In this document: positions 1 through 12,368 of the stretch, one piece after another
How positions within the stretch are numbered: the first letter of the stretch is position 1
Layout: each line of letters begins with the position of its first letter
From: Blastomussa wellsi
Taxonomy: Eukaryota > Cnidaria > Anthozoa > Scleractinia > Plerogyridae
Assembly: GCA_947652115.1 (NCBI GenBank)
Contig: OX393572.1
Coordinates: 11,755,600-11,819,599 of the forward strand
Reading direction: 5' to 3'
DNA length: 64,000 nucleotides
Notes under the pieces: model-generated
What the model was told of the DNA's origin: nothing
Database searches by the model: none
What the model saw: the letters and a program-made list of their open reading frames with translations, nothing else
Program-made: the position numbers and the translations under genes

Positions 1-875
1 CGGATGTTCAAGCTGCCTCCACATTTCTCTCAACATTGAACGAAATCCACCCTTCCATTAGTTTTACAATGGAACTTGAGAAAAACGGGAAACTTCCTTT
101 CCTAGGAATGGAAATCATCAGAAACAGCACCCGGTTAGACCGAAAGGTTTATAGAAAACCAACAGATACTGGGCTGCTCCTACATTACCAGAGCCACGTT
201 CATACGAAGTACAAACATTCTCTGTTCAAAACAATGCTGAACCGCGCATTTAAACTTTCTTCAAACTGGCACTTTTTTCATCAAGAATGTGAACGCCTAA
301 GGGTGATCTTCACGCGTTTGCATTATCCAGAGCCCCTCATACGAAACACCATCAAGGTTTTCGTTGAAATGAAGGTGACGGGGAACACACGCCCCCCGCA
401 ACAATCAGGTGAAATTCCCGTCAGAATACTCCTGCCGTTCAAAGATCAGAGATCAGCAAACAAACTACGCGAGCAACTTAGTGATCTTAGCCGAAAGATA
501 AATACCGAGGTACATCCTGTATTTACAAGCCGCAAGATCAAAGATGACCTTAAACCTAAGGAACCTAAACCTCCAATTGTCAACCAGCAAAACGTTGTAT
601 ATTTCTATAAGTGTGATCTGTGTGATGCAGATTATGTCGGCTTTACCAGCCGACACCTATATCAACGTGTGGAGGAACACAAACGATCGGTAATCGGCAA
701 CCATGTGAGAGAACAACATGGAAAGGAGCCAAGTGAAATCGCGAAGAACTTTAGGGTCCTGAGGAAGTGCTCGAACAAGTTCGATTGTTTGATTTTTGAA
801 ATGTTTTTTATTCGGGACCTTAAGCCAAAATTAAACAAACAGAGCGACTCTATCCGTGTAAAGCTGTTTGCTTAA
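1..875 (+). pseudogene. Penelope-like element ORF, 3' part (RT C-terminus + GIY-YIG endonuclease), partial
   Basis: The frame is already open at the left edge (from base 3), so the gene starts outside the window. The visible part begins near the end of the reverse transcriptase, with the LPFLGMEI motif typical of the region after the RT palm. It ends in a GIY-YIG type endonuclease domain over roughly the last 95 codons: VVYFYKC, a CDLC cysteine pair, YVGFTSRHLYQR, then the conserved FEMFFIRDLKPKLN end. Penelope-like elements copy themselves by target-primed reverse transcription with this nuclease. The 3' tail at 876-1100 carries a ribozyme-like motif. No stop lies inside the visible part, but only about 290 codons are seen. 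A non-Penelope origin is unlikely given the RT/GIY-YIG order. Confidence 0.8.
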
Positions 876-1019
876 CACTTTTAATAGTTTTTATTCTTTT
901 TACCTCAAATTTACACTTCGTTTTCGCATTCTGCTATTTTTATTGTTCGTATGTAAATAATTAGCTTTTTACCTTGTTCCCATTGTTTCAGAAATTGTAT
1001 ATATGCGGAATTTTTACTT

Positions 1020-1066
1020 CATGAACCTTAACTTGAAAATGACCGTGGAGCGGTCGAAACGTCGTT
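1020..1066 (+). ncRNA. degenerate hammerhead-ribozyme-like motif in Penelope 3' tail
   Basis: Downstream of the GIY-YIG ORF the sequence holds ATGAAC, a stem GACCG/CGGTC with a short loop, CGAAACGTC, and then GTTCAT, which is complementary to ATGAAC. This matches the order of a minimal hammerhead ribozyme: stem I, core, stem II, GAAA, short stem III, GUC. The CUGANGA core half is not intact here, so the motif is probably inactive. Penelope-like elements are known to carry minimal hammerhead motifs in their terminal repeats. The assignment rests on visible pairing only. Confidence 0.4.
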
Positions 1067-1100
1067 CATATTTTTTATCGCTTATTTTTATAACTAAATG

Positions 1101-4100
1101 TTTTAGTAAGAACTTATTACTACGAAATACACAAAACCGAAAACCACGAGATAAAGTTTTGATTTCCCGCAACCGCGCAATAATTTCTTGACCGTAAACT
1201 ACCGTATAAATACAAATGTACCCGCAAAACGACATTCAATTTTGTCTTTGCCGCCAAACCAACACAGTCTGATAAAAGACCCTCGATTAACATGTATGAA
1301 AGTTACTCTTAGCGTTGGTTGAAATTAGTTACCATCGTCAAAGGTGTACATTTTCATCCGTATTATCTCACCACTGTCGCCTACACTTTGGACTTTTTTC
1401 TATACCCGAAAAGCAATCGAGGGTTTCAATAAATTTCGAGAATTCTCCCAAACCCCTTGTGTTTAGACGAGGCTATGCAAACACAGAAAAAGTCCTCTAT
1501 TGGAATATAACATGGTACTTTACTCTTAACTACGAGGAAATATGTTTTCTTAGAAGCAATCGCTTAAGGGCATTTGCCTTTAATTACTTTGTTATTATCG
1601 AGTGACTCAAATCGACGTCAAAAATGAAACAAAATGTGGTCGATAACCACAATTCGGCGCCAACACAAAGATGAATTAAAACTTTGACTTTTTAGTAATA
1701 ATCCATAAATCACAAGTCACCATTTCAAAACGTCCAGACGCTACAAATGGGAATGTGTCATATCATCGCCAATCGACGTCAGAAATGATAAATGTACACT
1801 TAAAAATGAGAATTTCTCTAGCTTAAATTGATCTTTTTGGGCTCCGTTGATTCATTTGCTGCGAGGCCTCACTACTCAAGGAAGGACGCCCTCGGACAAA
1901 AGTTTTTATACAACATACAAGGTAAGTCGTCTCGAGCTCGATACCGTTCATGGTCAATTTTTAGCTTTCGATTATTCACAAATTTAGTAGATTAATAACA
2001 TTTACTTGGAATTATGCTGCTCAGATAAGCTGCATGGTTTTTAACAGAAAGCAGCTACTTTGAAATGCATAACTGAAGGAGTGGCGCAGTAAGTCGTCGA
2101 CAGTGCGAGAATATCGCCCAACGTGCTGATCTTTGAACCTCGAGGGAACAAGGAACTGCAAACAGTCCACAACTTATAATATAAATTTCTGAACGCAAGC
2201 TGCATAAAGCTATAAGGAAATATCTCTTTAAACTATGTATAATTTTAGTTTGAAGAACGTTGAAGAAAAACACTTAAATTATTGCCAAAGCGCACTTAAA
2301 CAAAAATTTGAAGCAAAGTCCTAGTATTTGCTAATTCCTCTTAAGATCACTTAATTCGTACAATGTTTTTTGTCCATGTTTATTTATTTCTAATTTAATT
2401 TTCGACTGTATGTCCATATATCCTATATAATAGCAAACCAGTGGTTGATTCTCAATAGCGGATTCGAATTAAAATTTGTTGCAGTTTTTGAAACACCGCT
2501 CTTATATCATACTAGAGGCTCGGCAATCTCGCCTTATATCGCATAAGGATTCCCGAGTGCACAAATTCACGAGATTATAAACAATAAAAGTTGACAAGTA
2601 CTTGTGATAATCATTGTTCGTGGCTAGTCTGACGCAGCGCTTGTCGTTTCGTCCCTGCCAAGGGACTCTTGAGAGACCTTTCTGCTTTGCGAACTCGTTG
2701 AGCATCGCGCTCAAAGTCCCGTTCGTCAGTTTTTTTAAAACCGCTCTTATCATACTAGAGGCTCGGCTTTTGGCAAAAGCCCAGAAAAACGAGAGATTAC
2801 GATACATACACAAAGGTAAAAATTGATGAATTGGTTTTAAGCTCGATAGAAGAAAAAGAATATGAGCGAAAACTTTTGATATAATTTTAGAAAGAATATT
2901 GGGTGCCTCTAGATCAGTCATAGTAATTTTTATATCTCAATCTTACAAGCAAACAGAATTACTTTGAGCCTCGAACGAACAAGGGACTCCAAACAGTCCA
3001 CAACTTGGAAAAAAGTTCCGAAACGCTAAAAATATAAAGCTGGCAATATCGGTTGAAACAAAAGAAAAAAAAGACGCTTAATAATTATTATAACTATTGC
3101 CAAAGCGGGAGTGAACAAAAAATGTGAAGCAAAGGCACTGTTGGTACTTACAAATTCGTCTTAAGGTCACTTAATGAAAACAAGTTGTTTTCTTATATAT
3201 GGTACAGGAAAACCCTTTGTGCTTTTCACCAACATTTCTTCAATCTAGTCTAATAGAAAGAATTCCGATCTGAAAAGACTTATGGGCGTGCAGCCCTCAG
3301 TTGATAATAAGTTATATGACAAGTTACAAATTGGTGCCAGCAGAAAGATGGAAGACTGAATAATCGCTTGTCCGCTACAATCCATAAATCAGACGTGACC
3401 ACGTAAAGGCAATCAATCAGCTGACTGTAGACGCTACGAATGACGTACATTAAAATAGACACGGAAATAATCACCAATTGGCATCAAAATAATTATAAAA
3501 TTATAGTAATGGCCTATAAATCAGATGAGACCATTTCAATGTCATCAATCACCTCACTCGTCAAATGCATTCAAATGCAAGAGGCGAAAAAATGTATGTT
3601 TTTCCTTCATATATTGCCAAACCCTTCATACATCATGTGGTATCTTGTTTTCGTACGTCAATCGCACAATAGAGAGAGCCATAATCCTGCTACAAGCGAA
3701 TAATTATAAATTAGCTTCGTAACGGAAGTAGAAATAACTCATCAAACCCTCAAAGGAGTTTTCAAGCTTCAAAATGTTCAAAAGCAAAAGTGACACTAGT
3801 TGAGAATTCTAAAAGATGAACAGCACACAACTGTCGCCGGCGTGGAAGTTAGAACGGCTGCACGATAAAAGTACTGTATGTTAATTACGGAGTGAGAATC
3901 GATATCATTGTGCAAACCAAGTTTTTGGTTTGAAGACGATTAACAGTTACAATATTTCGCCTATATTACAGAGTTACAGTCGTGTACATTAAACGTTTAC
4001 AAGAAAGCAAACTTAAATATCATAAGGTTGTTAGCATTACGTAATACAACGAGAGAAGAATGGGACTAATAAAGTCTGAGAAACACATTTGTTAACCAAC

Positions 4101-5570
4101 ACTTTACTCGTTTTGCCTGCGTAAGGTAATTTAAGCCAGGTTGTTTTAACACCGTCTTCTATTGAATTAATGGCCGTTTTTATGCTAGAGACGATTAAGT
4201 CGGCCAGACGCCTTTTACGTCTAAGGCGTTAAACGGGACAAATTTAGTAGATGGCCTACCAGAAAAAAAGAATAAAAAATAAACTTTTTGTGCCCCGATT
4301 TACGAGCAAATCGACCTACAAACTCTACCTACTACAAACTCTACCTACTTCTCTTGCTGGAATTGGAACATGGCGGGATTGCATCCAGGTTAATGGCGTC
4401 CCGTTTTTATACTAGACACCTTTAACGTCTGCGACGTTAAAGCCACTTAAAGTTCACTTTTGGCAGTTTTGACCATATTTGAAAAGTCACGTGACCAAAA
4501 CACATAAACGCTTCAAACTCGAACAGCTTACATCTTTCTCGGATTAAACCAAAGCCAATGGAAAGATTACATTCAGATGAAAAATCTGATGTATGGATTT
4601 GTGGGGATTCCCATTAGTTAAAAAGCTGTGACGTCATAAAATGGTTGTGGCGTCATAACCTTTACAGTATTGTGAATTTCAACAAATCGATACTCTTGCT
4701 TCTAGCCTATCTTCAAGTCTAAATCCAAATGTTTTGTCTGTATTCTTCCCATTTATAACAAGTAGAGCGATTTTTCTCTCTGAAAACTGAGTTTTGTGTG
4801 AAACTGAACTTCAAAGCTTGCTGTTCGCTCGTACGCACCTCGATGGTTTTCCCGTTTTAAATTGTCTGAACGTAATCTGATTGCTTTAAATTCATCGCGT
4901 GAACCAATCAGCTTCAGGGCCGTTGCGGCCCGCACAGCGTGTGTTTTCACGATCAATTTGTCCGAGTATATGGATAATAATAATGCAGAATGGTCTTAGA
5001 AGTGTTTGGTTGTGTCAGTAAAATCATTTTCTAAATTACTGCCTATTTTTGGCTGCGTGCCAGGCGTAAAGGCCGACAGGAACCAACCCAATGCGCCACA
5101 ACGACGTTTTGCCATTTCCTCTCATTGTAGCATGTTTTAAATACTCGTCTCCGCTTTTTCCTGTTTTCAAACTGCTATGATTATTGATTTTCATGAATTA
5201 GCTAAATTCTGGGTGGCGATTCAAGGAAATGTCAAATTAGAGAAAGACCGTGGCCTTTGTTTTACTGAGAAAAATCATGCCAGCGGAAAGATGACTGTCT
5301 CATAAAAAGCTATTCTGAAACTTATTTAAAACAGATAGAGGTGCCATTTATTTGAAACTGTGGCATTGCTCAACTTACGATCTAAATTTATTTTCTGGAC
5401 GGAATGGTTTTGTTGGGCTCGTGTCAGGGGCTAAAACACTCTGCATTTTCATACTGATGGAAAACTATCTGAGGACTTATTCTAATAGTCTGTATGACCT
5501 TAATTTTACTCCCCATTAGAATATCATCGAGATCATTTGATAACGAAAAGGTAAAGTTTGATGCCGACAC
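1101..5570. other. non-coding stretch with old diverged repeats
   Basis: I see no supported gene. Two diverged copies of one repeat occur at about 2087-2350 and 2968-3180. They share a cctcga..gaacaagg start, an 'aacagtccacaactt' core and an 'attgccaaagcg' block. The phrase 'catactagaggctcggc' occurs at about 2508 and 2750. A related pair around 4165-4250 and 4395-4440 shares 'cgtttttat.ctaga'. These look like remnants of ancient transposons. Confidence 0.4.
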
Positions 5571-5599
5571 GAAAATGACGCCCATCCCGCAGTCTCATT

Positions 5600-5875
5600 T
5601 TGCTTCTTCCTGCCGCCGTTGTGAGATCTGAAGTAGGGCAAGACTTCAGCAACTGCACACAATTCTTCTACAAAGGCATCCCTCCAGAGCTGGAACTACG
5701 ACACGAACTCAACGACAGACCAAAACATATCTGCCAATTTTATAACCGGTACCAATTTGCCACTCTGTATAGTACAGATTTTAAGATTCCTTTATTCTCC
5801 GCCTACAAGCTACCTACTGAAGTCTGCCGAGGTGATCAGCCAAACCGAAGGAATGATTGGTTTATCGAGCCCCAG
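5600..5875 (+). CDS. ENDOD1-like endonuclease, exon 1 (copy A)
   Basis: The frame from about 5600 encodes a hydrophobic start (LILLLPAAVV) that looks like a secretion signal. It is followed by DFSNCTQFFYKGIPP, HICQFYN, FATLY and IPLFSAYKL, the N-terminal pattern of ENDOD1-type DNA/RNA non-specific endonucleases. The exon ends CCCCAG|GTAAGT at 5875, and its phase joins exactly to the acceptor at 7740 (TTTTTAACAG|CTTGAC). No ATG in this frame starts it: an in-frame stop lies at 5576-5578, and the nearest ATG (5575) is in another frame. The true start is therefore either in an unseen upstream exon or lost by a frameshift. The inverted copy B at 27444-28946 has no matching exon 1 next to it. Confidence 0.65.
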
Positions 5876-7018
5876 GTAAGTTATTGGTTGTTCCTGGCCA
5901 TACCTTATGTAGCCACGGGAAGATGAGTTTCCATGTCCTATTTAACAATTAGACTACGAGCCGGAGTTTTCTTTGAGCGAAAAGTCAACGAGGCACAGCC
6001 GAGTTGACTATCGCTCATAGAAAACGAGGGCGAGTAGTCCAATTGTTTTAGTAGAAACTCTAAAGGATTGCATCCCAAAAGCTAAAAGTTTATGTATTTT
6101 TTTAAGCCAAAAATCAAGAAAAATCTTGCCTTCGAAGAGAAACGCACGCGCGATCGTTTTTTTATCGGCGAATAGAAAACAGTGGGAGAACCAATCAGAT
6201 TCAACTATTTACAATAGAACACAGATGAGTTTCTACTAAAAGAAAATAATGCTCGCTTGAGGTCTAGAAAAGCTCGCTCCATAACGAGTTCGCAACCTTT
6301 GAGAAAATCACAGGGGGAGAATTTTATATAATAGTTTTCGCTCTTATAAAAACAGTGAATCAATGTGGGATAACTCGTGAATCGTTGTTAAAACTCTGAT
6401 GAAATGGGCTTCAGCTCGTCCTTCATTTTTCTGTAAGACTTTGCTCATCTTCATACAATCTATGAATTCATAGACTTCATGCAATGCCGAGGTAAGCCCA
6501 CATACGAGCTTTGCCCATTCCCCAATCTACCGAGTTAAGTTCCATGTCAGTCATTGTGTTGGGTTATTGCACGCGAACTTTCTTGTTTGTTTGTTTGTTT
6601 GTTTTAATCTAGTTCGCGATAATGCTAAAAAGTGCTTTGCTGTGCGCACTTAAGAATACAAAAAGGAGAGTGAAACAATAAATTAATAGGCGAGGATTAT
6701 CGCGGCTGGTCACCCATCCACTTCGTAACCCCGCTCAACAGGGCTACACTTTTCTGGCTCTTTCACCCCAAACAGTCTCTCGCGTATCTTGCGCACACGT
6801 TGTAGACGTCAGACGGCAATTCGTGACGGGAATTCGAAGGAAAACCCGTTCATGCCTTCCTTTGTGAGGCCCGAGCAAAAACACTGCTAGTACTGCAAAA
6901 TGGAATATATCTCCATAATTAAAACATTTCATAAGACAATTTTCCTTTCCAGTGATAAAAAGAACAAGCAAAGCTTAATCTGAGCTCTAGCTCTATTAGA
7001 ATGTTGGCCTTCAATACG

Positions 7019-7183
7019 CCTTATTCCAAAATAGCCGCTGATTTATGCACATACAAATTGGCCTTTGTTGCCTCGTTCAAGGTAAAATATTATTTTGATT
7101 TTTGAGCTTAAAACGAGGCAAGAAGGGCTAATTTGAATACCAACAAAAGAATATTTAGACGGTAGCCATTTTGGAACAAGGTG
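7019..7183. mobile_element. short TIR element (MITE), copy in left arm
   Basis: The ends are near-complementary: CCTTATTCCAAAATAGCC on the left against GGCTACCATTTTGGAACAAGG-like sequence on the right. An inner inverted pair lies around TGCCTCGTT/AACGAGGCA. There is no coding capacity, so it is a non-autonomous fold-back element. The same element sits inverted at about 29515-29665 because it lies inside the duplicated block. Confidence 0.55.
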
Positions 7184-7202
7184 AATACATGTGATATAAT
7201 TA

Positions 7203-7641
7203 AGACCTTACATAACAAGGACCGAGACCAGATAAGACATTTCATAATAATTTATATGACGTAGCAATGGCCAGAACAGCCGATCATTAACATACGGTTA
7301 TCGGTTAGTTCCAACCCAGTTTGCTTGGGGTTAGTTCCCTTACCGGTTAGTTCCACTCCCGTTTGCTTGCGGTTAGCTTTCGCTTTGTGATTTTGGTAGT
7401 AACATACTATATATAATTTTGTTCGCAATAAAATTATTGAAAAAATTGAGTTCCCGGCAGCTTGTGCTCGGTTGGTACAGTGGTAAGTGAATAAGTCCTG
7501 AATCGTATTTTCCCGGTTCAATTCTCCTGTTTGAATTAAAATATTTTCTTTCTTTTCTTTTGAAATAAAACTAAGTGTACTATAACCTTCATGTAAAAAT
7601 AAGTATGTGCCTAATCTGGGTCCTTGTTATGTGAGGTCTTC
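7203..7641. mobile_element. TIR element with tRNA-like internal segment, copy in left arm
   Basis: The left end AAGACCTTACATAACAAGG is matched by the inverted right end CCTTGTTATGTGAGGTCTT. An internal segment near 7470-7525 resembles pol III control boxes (GGTTGGTACAGTGGTAAG and GGTTCAATTC). No protein is supported. Copies lie inverted at about 29045-29507 and, partial and interrupted, at about 45737-46657 in an astacin intron, so the family is dispersed. Confidence 0.5.
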
Positions 7642-7740
7642 CGTGATAGTATCGCCCAAGGAAATATGTACTGTTATGTGAATATTTTGGACGGTTTTAT
7701 TTTCTGCAAGTAGTGTATTTGTCGCTTTCCTTTTTAACAG

Positions 7741-8935
7741 CTTGACCCAGGGAGTAGCACGATGGATGATAAAAAGAGTGTGGCTACAGCTGGAAGGCAA
7801 ACAGATGTCTACAAGAGAAAACAAGCTATTAACAAAGACTTCCCAAACACTGGTTACGATCGAGGTCACCTCAACCCAAACTTCTACCAATGCGACGACA
7901 GCCGCACTGCAACGTTTACTCTCACAAATGCTGTTCCACAAGACCCGTGCTTCAATCAGCAAGCCTGGAAGAGAATGGAGGAAGTGGCAGAGCAGAGAAT
8001 GGTGAAAGACTGTTCTTTTACAGGTGCTTTCCGATACTTTGTTACCGGAGTGGTTCCGACTAGGACGAGAATTCCAAATGAAGTGCATGACGACGAAGAA
8101 GACAGAATTAGGGAGCACAACAGAGTTTCCGTCCCAAGTCATATGTGAACAGCGGCGTGCTGTTTCGATGCGCAACCACCGAACGAGGGATCTAGAGGAT
8201 TTTCGTTTGCTTACATCGGGGAGAATAAGGCAGAATCCATTGTTCAAGGTGTCAATGTGAGTTCTCTAGAGGACATACTGAAGAGCCAAAATCTTTTAGT
8301 GGATCGCTATGAACACGTTAGAATTTTTACAGATGACTGTAACGAGGATTCGGAGAAATCTAAGCGAATACAATCTCTTGTTTCGGCTGCTATGGGAATC
8401 AAAGTGGCAAACGCAATACATGATTTAAGCAGGGTCCCGCAATCAAATCTCCCCGCAAAGAAACGAAAACTGTTCGATGATGTTTCTGACTTGATGGCAT
8501 CCAACAACTTCGGCAGGAATAATTATCTCATTGTTAACCTGGACCTTAGTATGGCAATACCCAGATATTTCTTAGAGAGTGCAATAAATATTTTCCTAGA
8601 AAAAGGAGTTGCCTTAGTGCTAAAAAAAGCAGATGTCATTATTCGCAAATCAATCAAAGTCTGGGATCATGTAGACTTAGATGAAGCAACAAAACAAAAT
8701 AAAGACAAAAAAGTGTCAAGAAGGAACAGAAGATACCTCAAAGTATTGGAAGGAGATAAAGAGAGAGATATGAACGATCAAGCTCAAGTAATAGACGAAT
8801 ACCACATCGTTCCAGCCCTTTCAGCAGATTACTCAGATGTAACACATACCGGTGAGCGCTGCATAGATTCAAGCTGCACTTTCGATGAAAAGAGACAACG
8901 CAGATGGTGTTACGTGGACTCGAAGAAAACTAAAG
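7741..8935 (+). pseudogene. ENDOD1-like endonuclease, exon 2 (copy A), nonsense mutation and Polinton insertion
   Basis: This exon starts after a polypyrimidine tract and AG at 7740, in phase with exon 1. It contains the DRGH catalytic motif of the NUC1/EndoG-type nuclease fold (GYDRGHLNPNF) and LTNAVPQDP..NQQAW. An in-frame TGA at 8146-8148 breaks it where the inverted copy B has TGG. The same frame then stays open until the Polinton begins at 8936, inside the codon run after VDSKKTK. Sequence across the far side of the Polinton (25730 on) resumes at the same point as copy B. The gene copy is therefore dead twice over: the stop is independent of the insertion. The nuclease would be secreted if exon 1 is used. 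Confidence 0.8.
8930..8935. repeat. target-site duplication, left (CTAAAG)
   Basis: CTAAAG immediately precedes the Polinton left end. The same six bases follow the right end at 25730-25735. The uninterrupted copy B has the hexamer once, between the same flanking bases. Six-base duplications are the norm for Polintons. Confidence 0.92.
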
Positions 8936-9268
8936 AGTAGTATAGGAAATGGGGGTACGAGCACATGGTACGAGCACAAGAAATTTCAGCAAATTTTTTC
9001 AGCAAATTTTTTCAGCAAATTTTTTGACTGAATTTTTTGACTGAATTTTTCAGCATAATTTTTGACTGAATTTTCAGTATTAAATTTCAGTATTATATAT
9101 AAGTATTAAATTTCAGTATTGAATCTAAGTATTGAATCTAAGTATTGAATATTAGTCCTGTTGTTAAAACTGGGGAATTGAATGATATTATCTATATGAA
9201 GTATAGATAATGTCCATTATAAATTGAATTATATTTAATACTGAAATCCAGTATTAAATTTCAGTATT
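8936..9268 (+). repeat. Polinton terminal inverted repeat, left
   Basis: The repeat begins AGTAGTATAGGAAATGGGGG and matches 25729-25397 read on the other strand almost base for base. It holds tandem sub-repeats: three TTTTTTCAGCAAA-type units, then TTTTTTGACTGAA units, then several AAATTTCAGTATT units. Identity stops after TTTCAGTATT at 9268. In protein-primed replication the terminus is where the primer protein acts. Sub-terminal repeats could bind replication or integrase proteins, which is inference. Confidence 0.92.
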
Positions 9269-9326
9269 GGAATCAGTGGAATTAAGTAAATTATGAAAAT
9301 TATTAGAATCAGTGGAATTATTGGAA

Positions 9327-12242
9327 TTATTGTTTTATATTATAATGTCCATAAGCATAACTTATAACACCATCTTCTAGTATGTATCTTTTATCATCAA
9401 AACAGCTGAGCGATACTTTATTGATTTCATAACTACCGAGTTCATGGTTTTGACTTCTGATTGTTTTCATCTTATGATACATTTGTTTATTATTGAATAG
9501 TGTTTCTTTATAGTTTTCATGTTGAATGTCTTTTTTGATTACATTCTTTTTTATTCCTTTAGCAGTCTTACAACCTTTGTTATCATCTTTGATATAGCTG
9601 TACATTTTTGATCGTAGACCAACAAATTCATAAATAGGGACACCAGCTGCTTCATCTTTAAACTTTCCAATTACTTTTTTATTTGACTTATCAAAGTAAG
9701 GTGAATTCTCTGCGTAGTCACTATTATCGAATTTATCTTTATCAGCCCAAAATTCTTTATAAACATCTTCAGCCTTTATTTCATAAGTTAAACTATCAGT
9801 ATCTGTGAATAATAGTTTGGCTTTATCACCATACTTCTTTTTAATATAATTATAATGAAAATAATACATGAGAGTCTTACTTAGATCTAATATGCACATG
9901 CCTACATAAGCAGGTCTGTTTAATGTAAGTGTTTCTTTTATCTTATGAACAGCTACTAGATTTTCATTGAATATTTTACTACTAACATAAGTTGGTTTAC
10001 TAACTAACTTTAATAGTTTCTTTTCATTAGTTACAAGTCTTACATCAACTCTCTTTCTAAGGTTTTCCATAGTTTTACCAAATACACTGTTATTCATTAA
10101 TTTGAAGAAATCTTTTTCAAATGAATTTTTTGCATTCTTTCTTTTTTCTGTATTGTAATCAATATATTGTTTTAACCAAGGAGATTGATTAAATTGTAAA
10201 ACACGATGTACATTAGTTAGTTTTAAACCTAGATCTAAATATAATTTTAAGTTTCTGTAATGTAATACATATTTATCTTTTTTGCTTAATGTAGGTATTA
10301 ATTTATGTACTAATATATTTATCAGCAATAGTTTTACAGTAATAAGATAACATATCTTTTTGAACAGTTATTTTTTCAGCTGCTGCTGGGTAGTCATTAT
10401 GCAAATCATGAAGTTTTTCTGGATAATCTAAATCAACTTCTAATATATATCCTTTTTCACTATCATCTCTGATGTTATTAACATTAAACTTATCAATCTG
10501 TTTTTCTGTAAGCCATCTAAATCCTCCAGTTGGAAGATATTGACTCATAGCCCATCCATATAAATTATTAGCATCAAGATACATAATATATTTAGATGGT
10601 TCATTTTTATTATAATTTTTCATATATTTATTATTAGCTTTTCCATAACGATTAGCAATATAACTGATTCCCCCTCTCATTCCCTTTTCAATGAATAAAA
10701 ACATATCAATATCAGTTATTAATTCTAATTTAATATCAGTCATTTTTAACATAGCATCCCATGATAACCCTGGAGATGAGAAATAATGACAAGGATCTAG
10801 CTTATAATATTGTAAACATGTTTTTCTAAAGTTTTCAAATACATCAGCTAATAGTAATATGTCTGATTTAATGTATAAATTATGATAATCTCCCATATTT
10901 TTCAAATTAAATGTATTCCAAACATTTTGAGCATGTTTATAGTCTTCATCTGATATATGTTCATTATTTAATATGCTGTAAAACTCTTCTTTTGTTGGTA
11001 GCTTTTTATTGAACTTATCAAAACTATCCATATAATCATAAGGATAAACACCTTTCCTAGCCATTAAATCAAGCTTTATTCCAATATTATTCCATTTACT
11101 GTGATGCAATTGTCTTTATGATCAGTCAATGATCTTTCAGAGCTGAAACATTGTAGACAATGCATACAAAAGTGTTTTCTTTCTTTGTGTTTTGTTTGAT
11201 TGTACATGAACTTATTGAAATCATTAATAAGCACATAATGCGTACTTTTCTTTTCTTTTATCAACTCAGTTATCAATAATAAATTCACATTATCTTCAAA
11301 CTTTTCTTTTGACACATATATGGGATATGGTTGTTTGTTTTCATAACCGAAAACATTTATGTTAATCTCATTTTGCTTCTCAATTTTATTATACTGCTTA
11401 GTAGTTACTGGGAATTCAATCCCAGTATAATTTAGCTTTTGTATATATTGTTTATCAGATTCTTTAATCCTTTGCGGATTTTTATCTTGTGGGTTTAAGC
11501 ATCTAATATGACACCATCTAAAACATTCATTATCCTCATTCTTAATATTAATCAATCCTTTTTTTACTATTTCTAAGTTCTGGTGGTAGATTAATATATG
11601 ATGTGCCTTTCATTGGTTCATATTTCACAACATTAAGATAATGATTATCAACAGATTTAATAGTCCAACCAGAACCTTCAGATACCCATTTAGCAACTTT
11701 ATTTAATATTTGTTGTTTTGATAAATTAAATGATTCTTTTATTTCAGTTTCATTTATAATAGTTTGGGTGTACTATTAAAATAAGCAGCTTTATTAATTT
11801 GTCCATCATTTGCTAATTTTTCAAATGTTACCTTCAATGTTTCAACAAATTTTAATCCTTTTTCAGATTTTAATATTTCTATGATATGATATTCAATTGC
11901 TTGTCTTGTTGACTTTAATTGTATAAGTGGGTCTTTATCATTTTTAATACCAATTTCAAAAGACTTAGTATAACCCTTCAATGCTTGATTCAATTGCTCT
12001 ATCTTAGTTTTTGGTTTATATTGTTTCATTATTCTCTTATGCTCTTTTTTGATTTTTTCTGATTGTTCCGAGTATTTTTTATTTTTGATTTTGTCTTGCT
12101 TATGTTTCTTAATAATTTGATGTAATTCAACATTATTAATTACATTTTGTCTGGTTGTTTTTCTAATTAGATCTAACCATTTATAACCTAATTTTTTAGC
12201 GATTGTATAATATTGAGTTGATAGTTGTTTGAACAAAGTCAT
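9327..12242 (-). pseudogene. polB: protein-primed family B DNA polymerase (PolB), frameshifted and internally deleted
   Basis: Read leftwards there are four pieces. Codons from ATG 12242 to 11754 are the N-terminal region. The next frame is open from about 11765 to 11076 and ends in a zinc-finger-like HFCMHCLQCF..H. The third piece (11109-10303) holds a YxxxD exonuclease III-like motif (YIKSDILLLADVF) and polymerase motif A (LDANNLYGWAM). The last (10328-9327) holds motif B (MNNSVFGKTMEN), motif C (TDTDSL) and the complete C-terminus. Breaks: a one-base shift near 11760, a junction near 11100 where the zinc finger runs directly into the region just before motif A, and a shift near 10320. Exonuclease motifs I and II are absent, so a deletion is likely. 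The protein would copy the element's DNA from its termini. Identity as PolB is firm; the gene as it stands is not functional. Confidence 0.9.
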
Positions 12243-12368
12243 TCTATATTATATGTTTATATAAAATTAAAATATCTTAAAGTGGTTAAGGTGCGTTTAA
12301 ATTTGACAAGATGATAGTTAAAAATAATTATATTTTTAACCATCAATGGATAATGATAAATACTTATT

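Larger units (their letters stand above)
6484..8929 (+). repeat. left arm of large inverted host duplication (copy A)
   Basis: This stretch (intron part plus endonuclease exon 2) is repeated in inverted orientation at 27723-30161 with only scattered differences. It includes the same nested small elements. The arm begins at ATG 6484-6486, where the other copy switches to different sequence, and is cut on the right by the Polinton. A second block (25769-26802) is inverted against 30159-31182 but in a different order, so the duplication is permuted. Confidence 0.85.

Noticed and set aside
7627..8247. 206-codon minus-strand ORF over the endonuclease exon (and its mirror at 28440-29060)
   Set aside because: It is the antisense shadow of the nuclease-coding frame, with no domain, no splice logic and the same shape in both copies.
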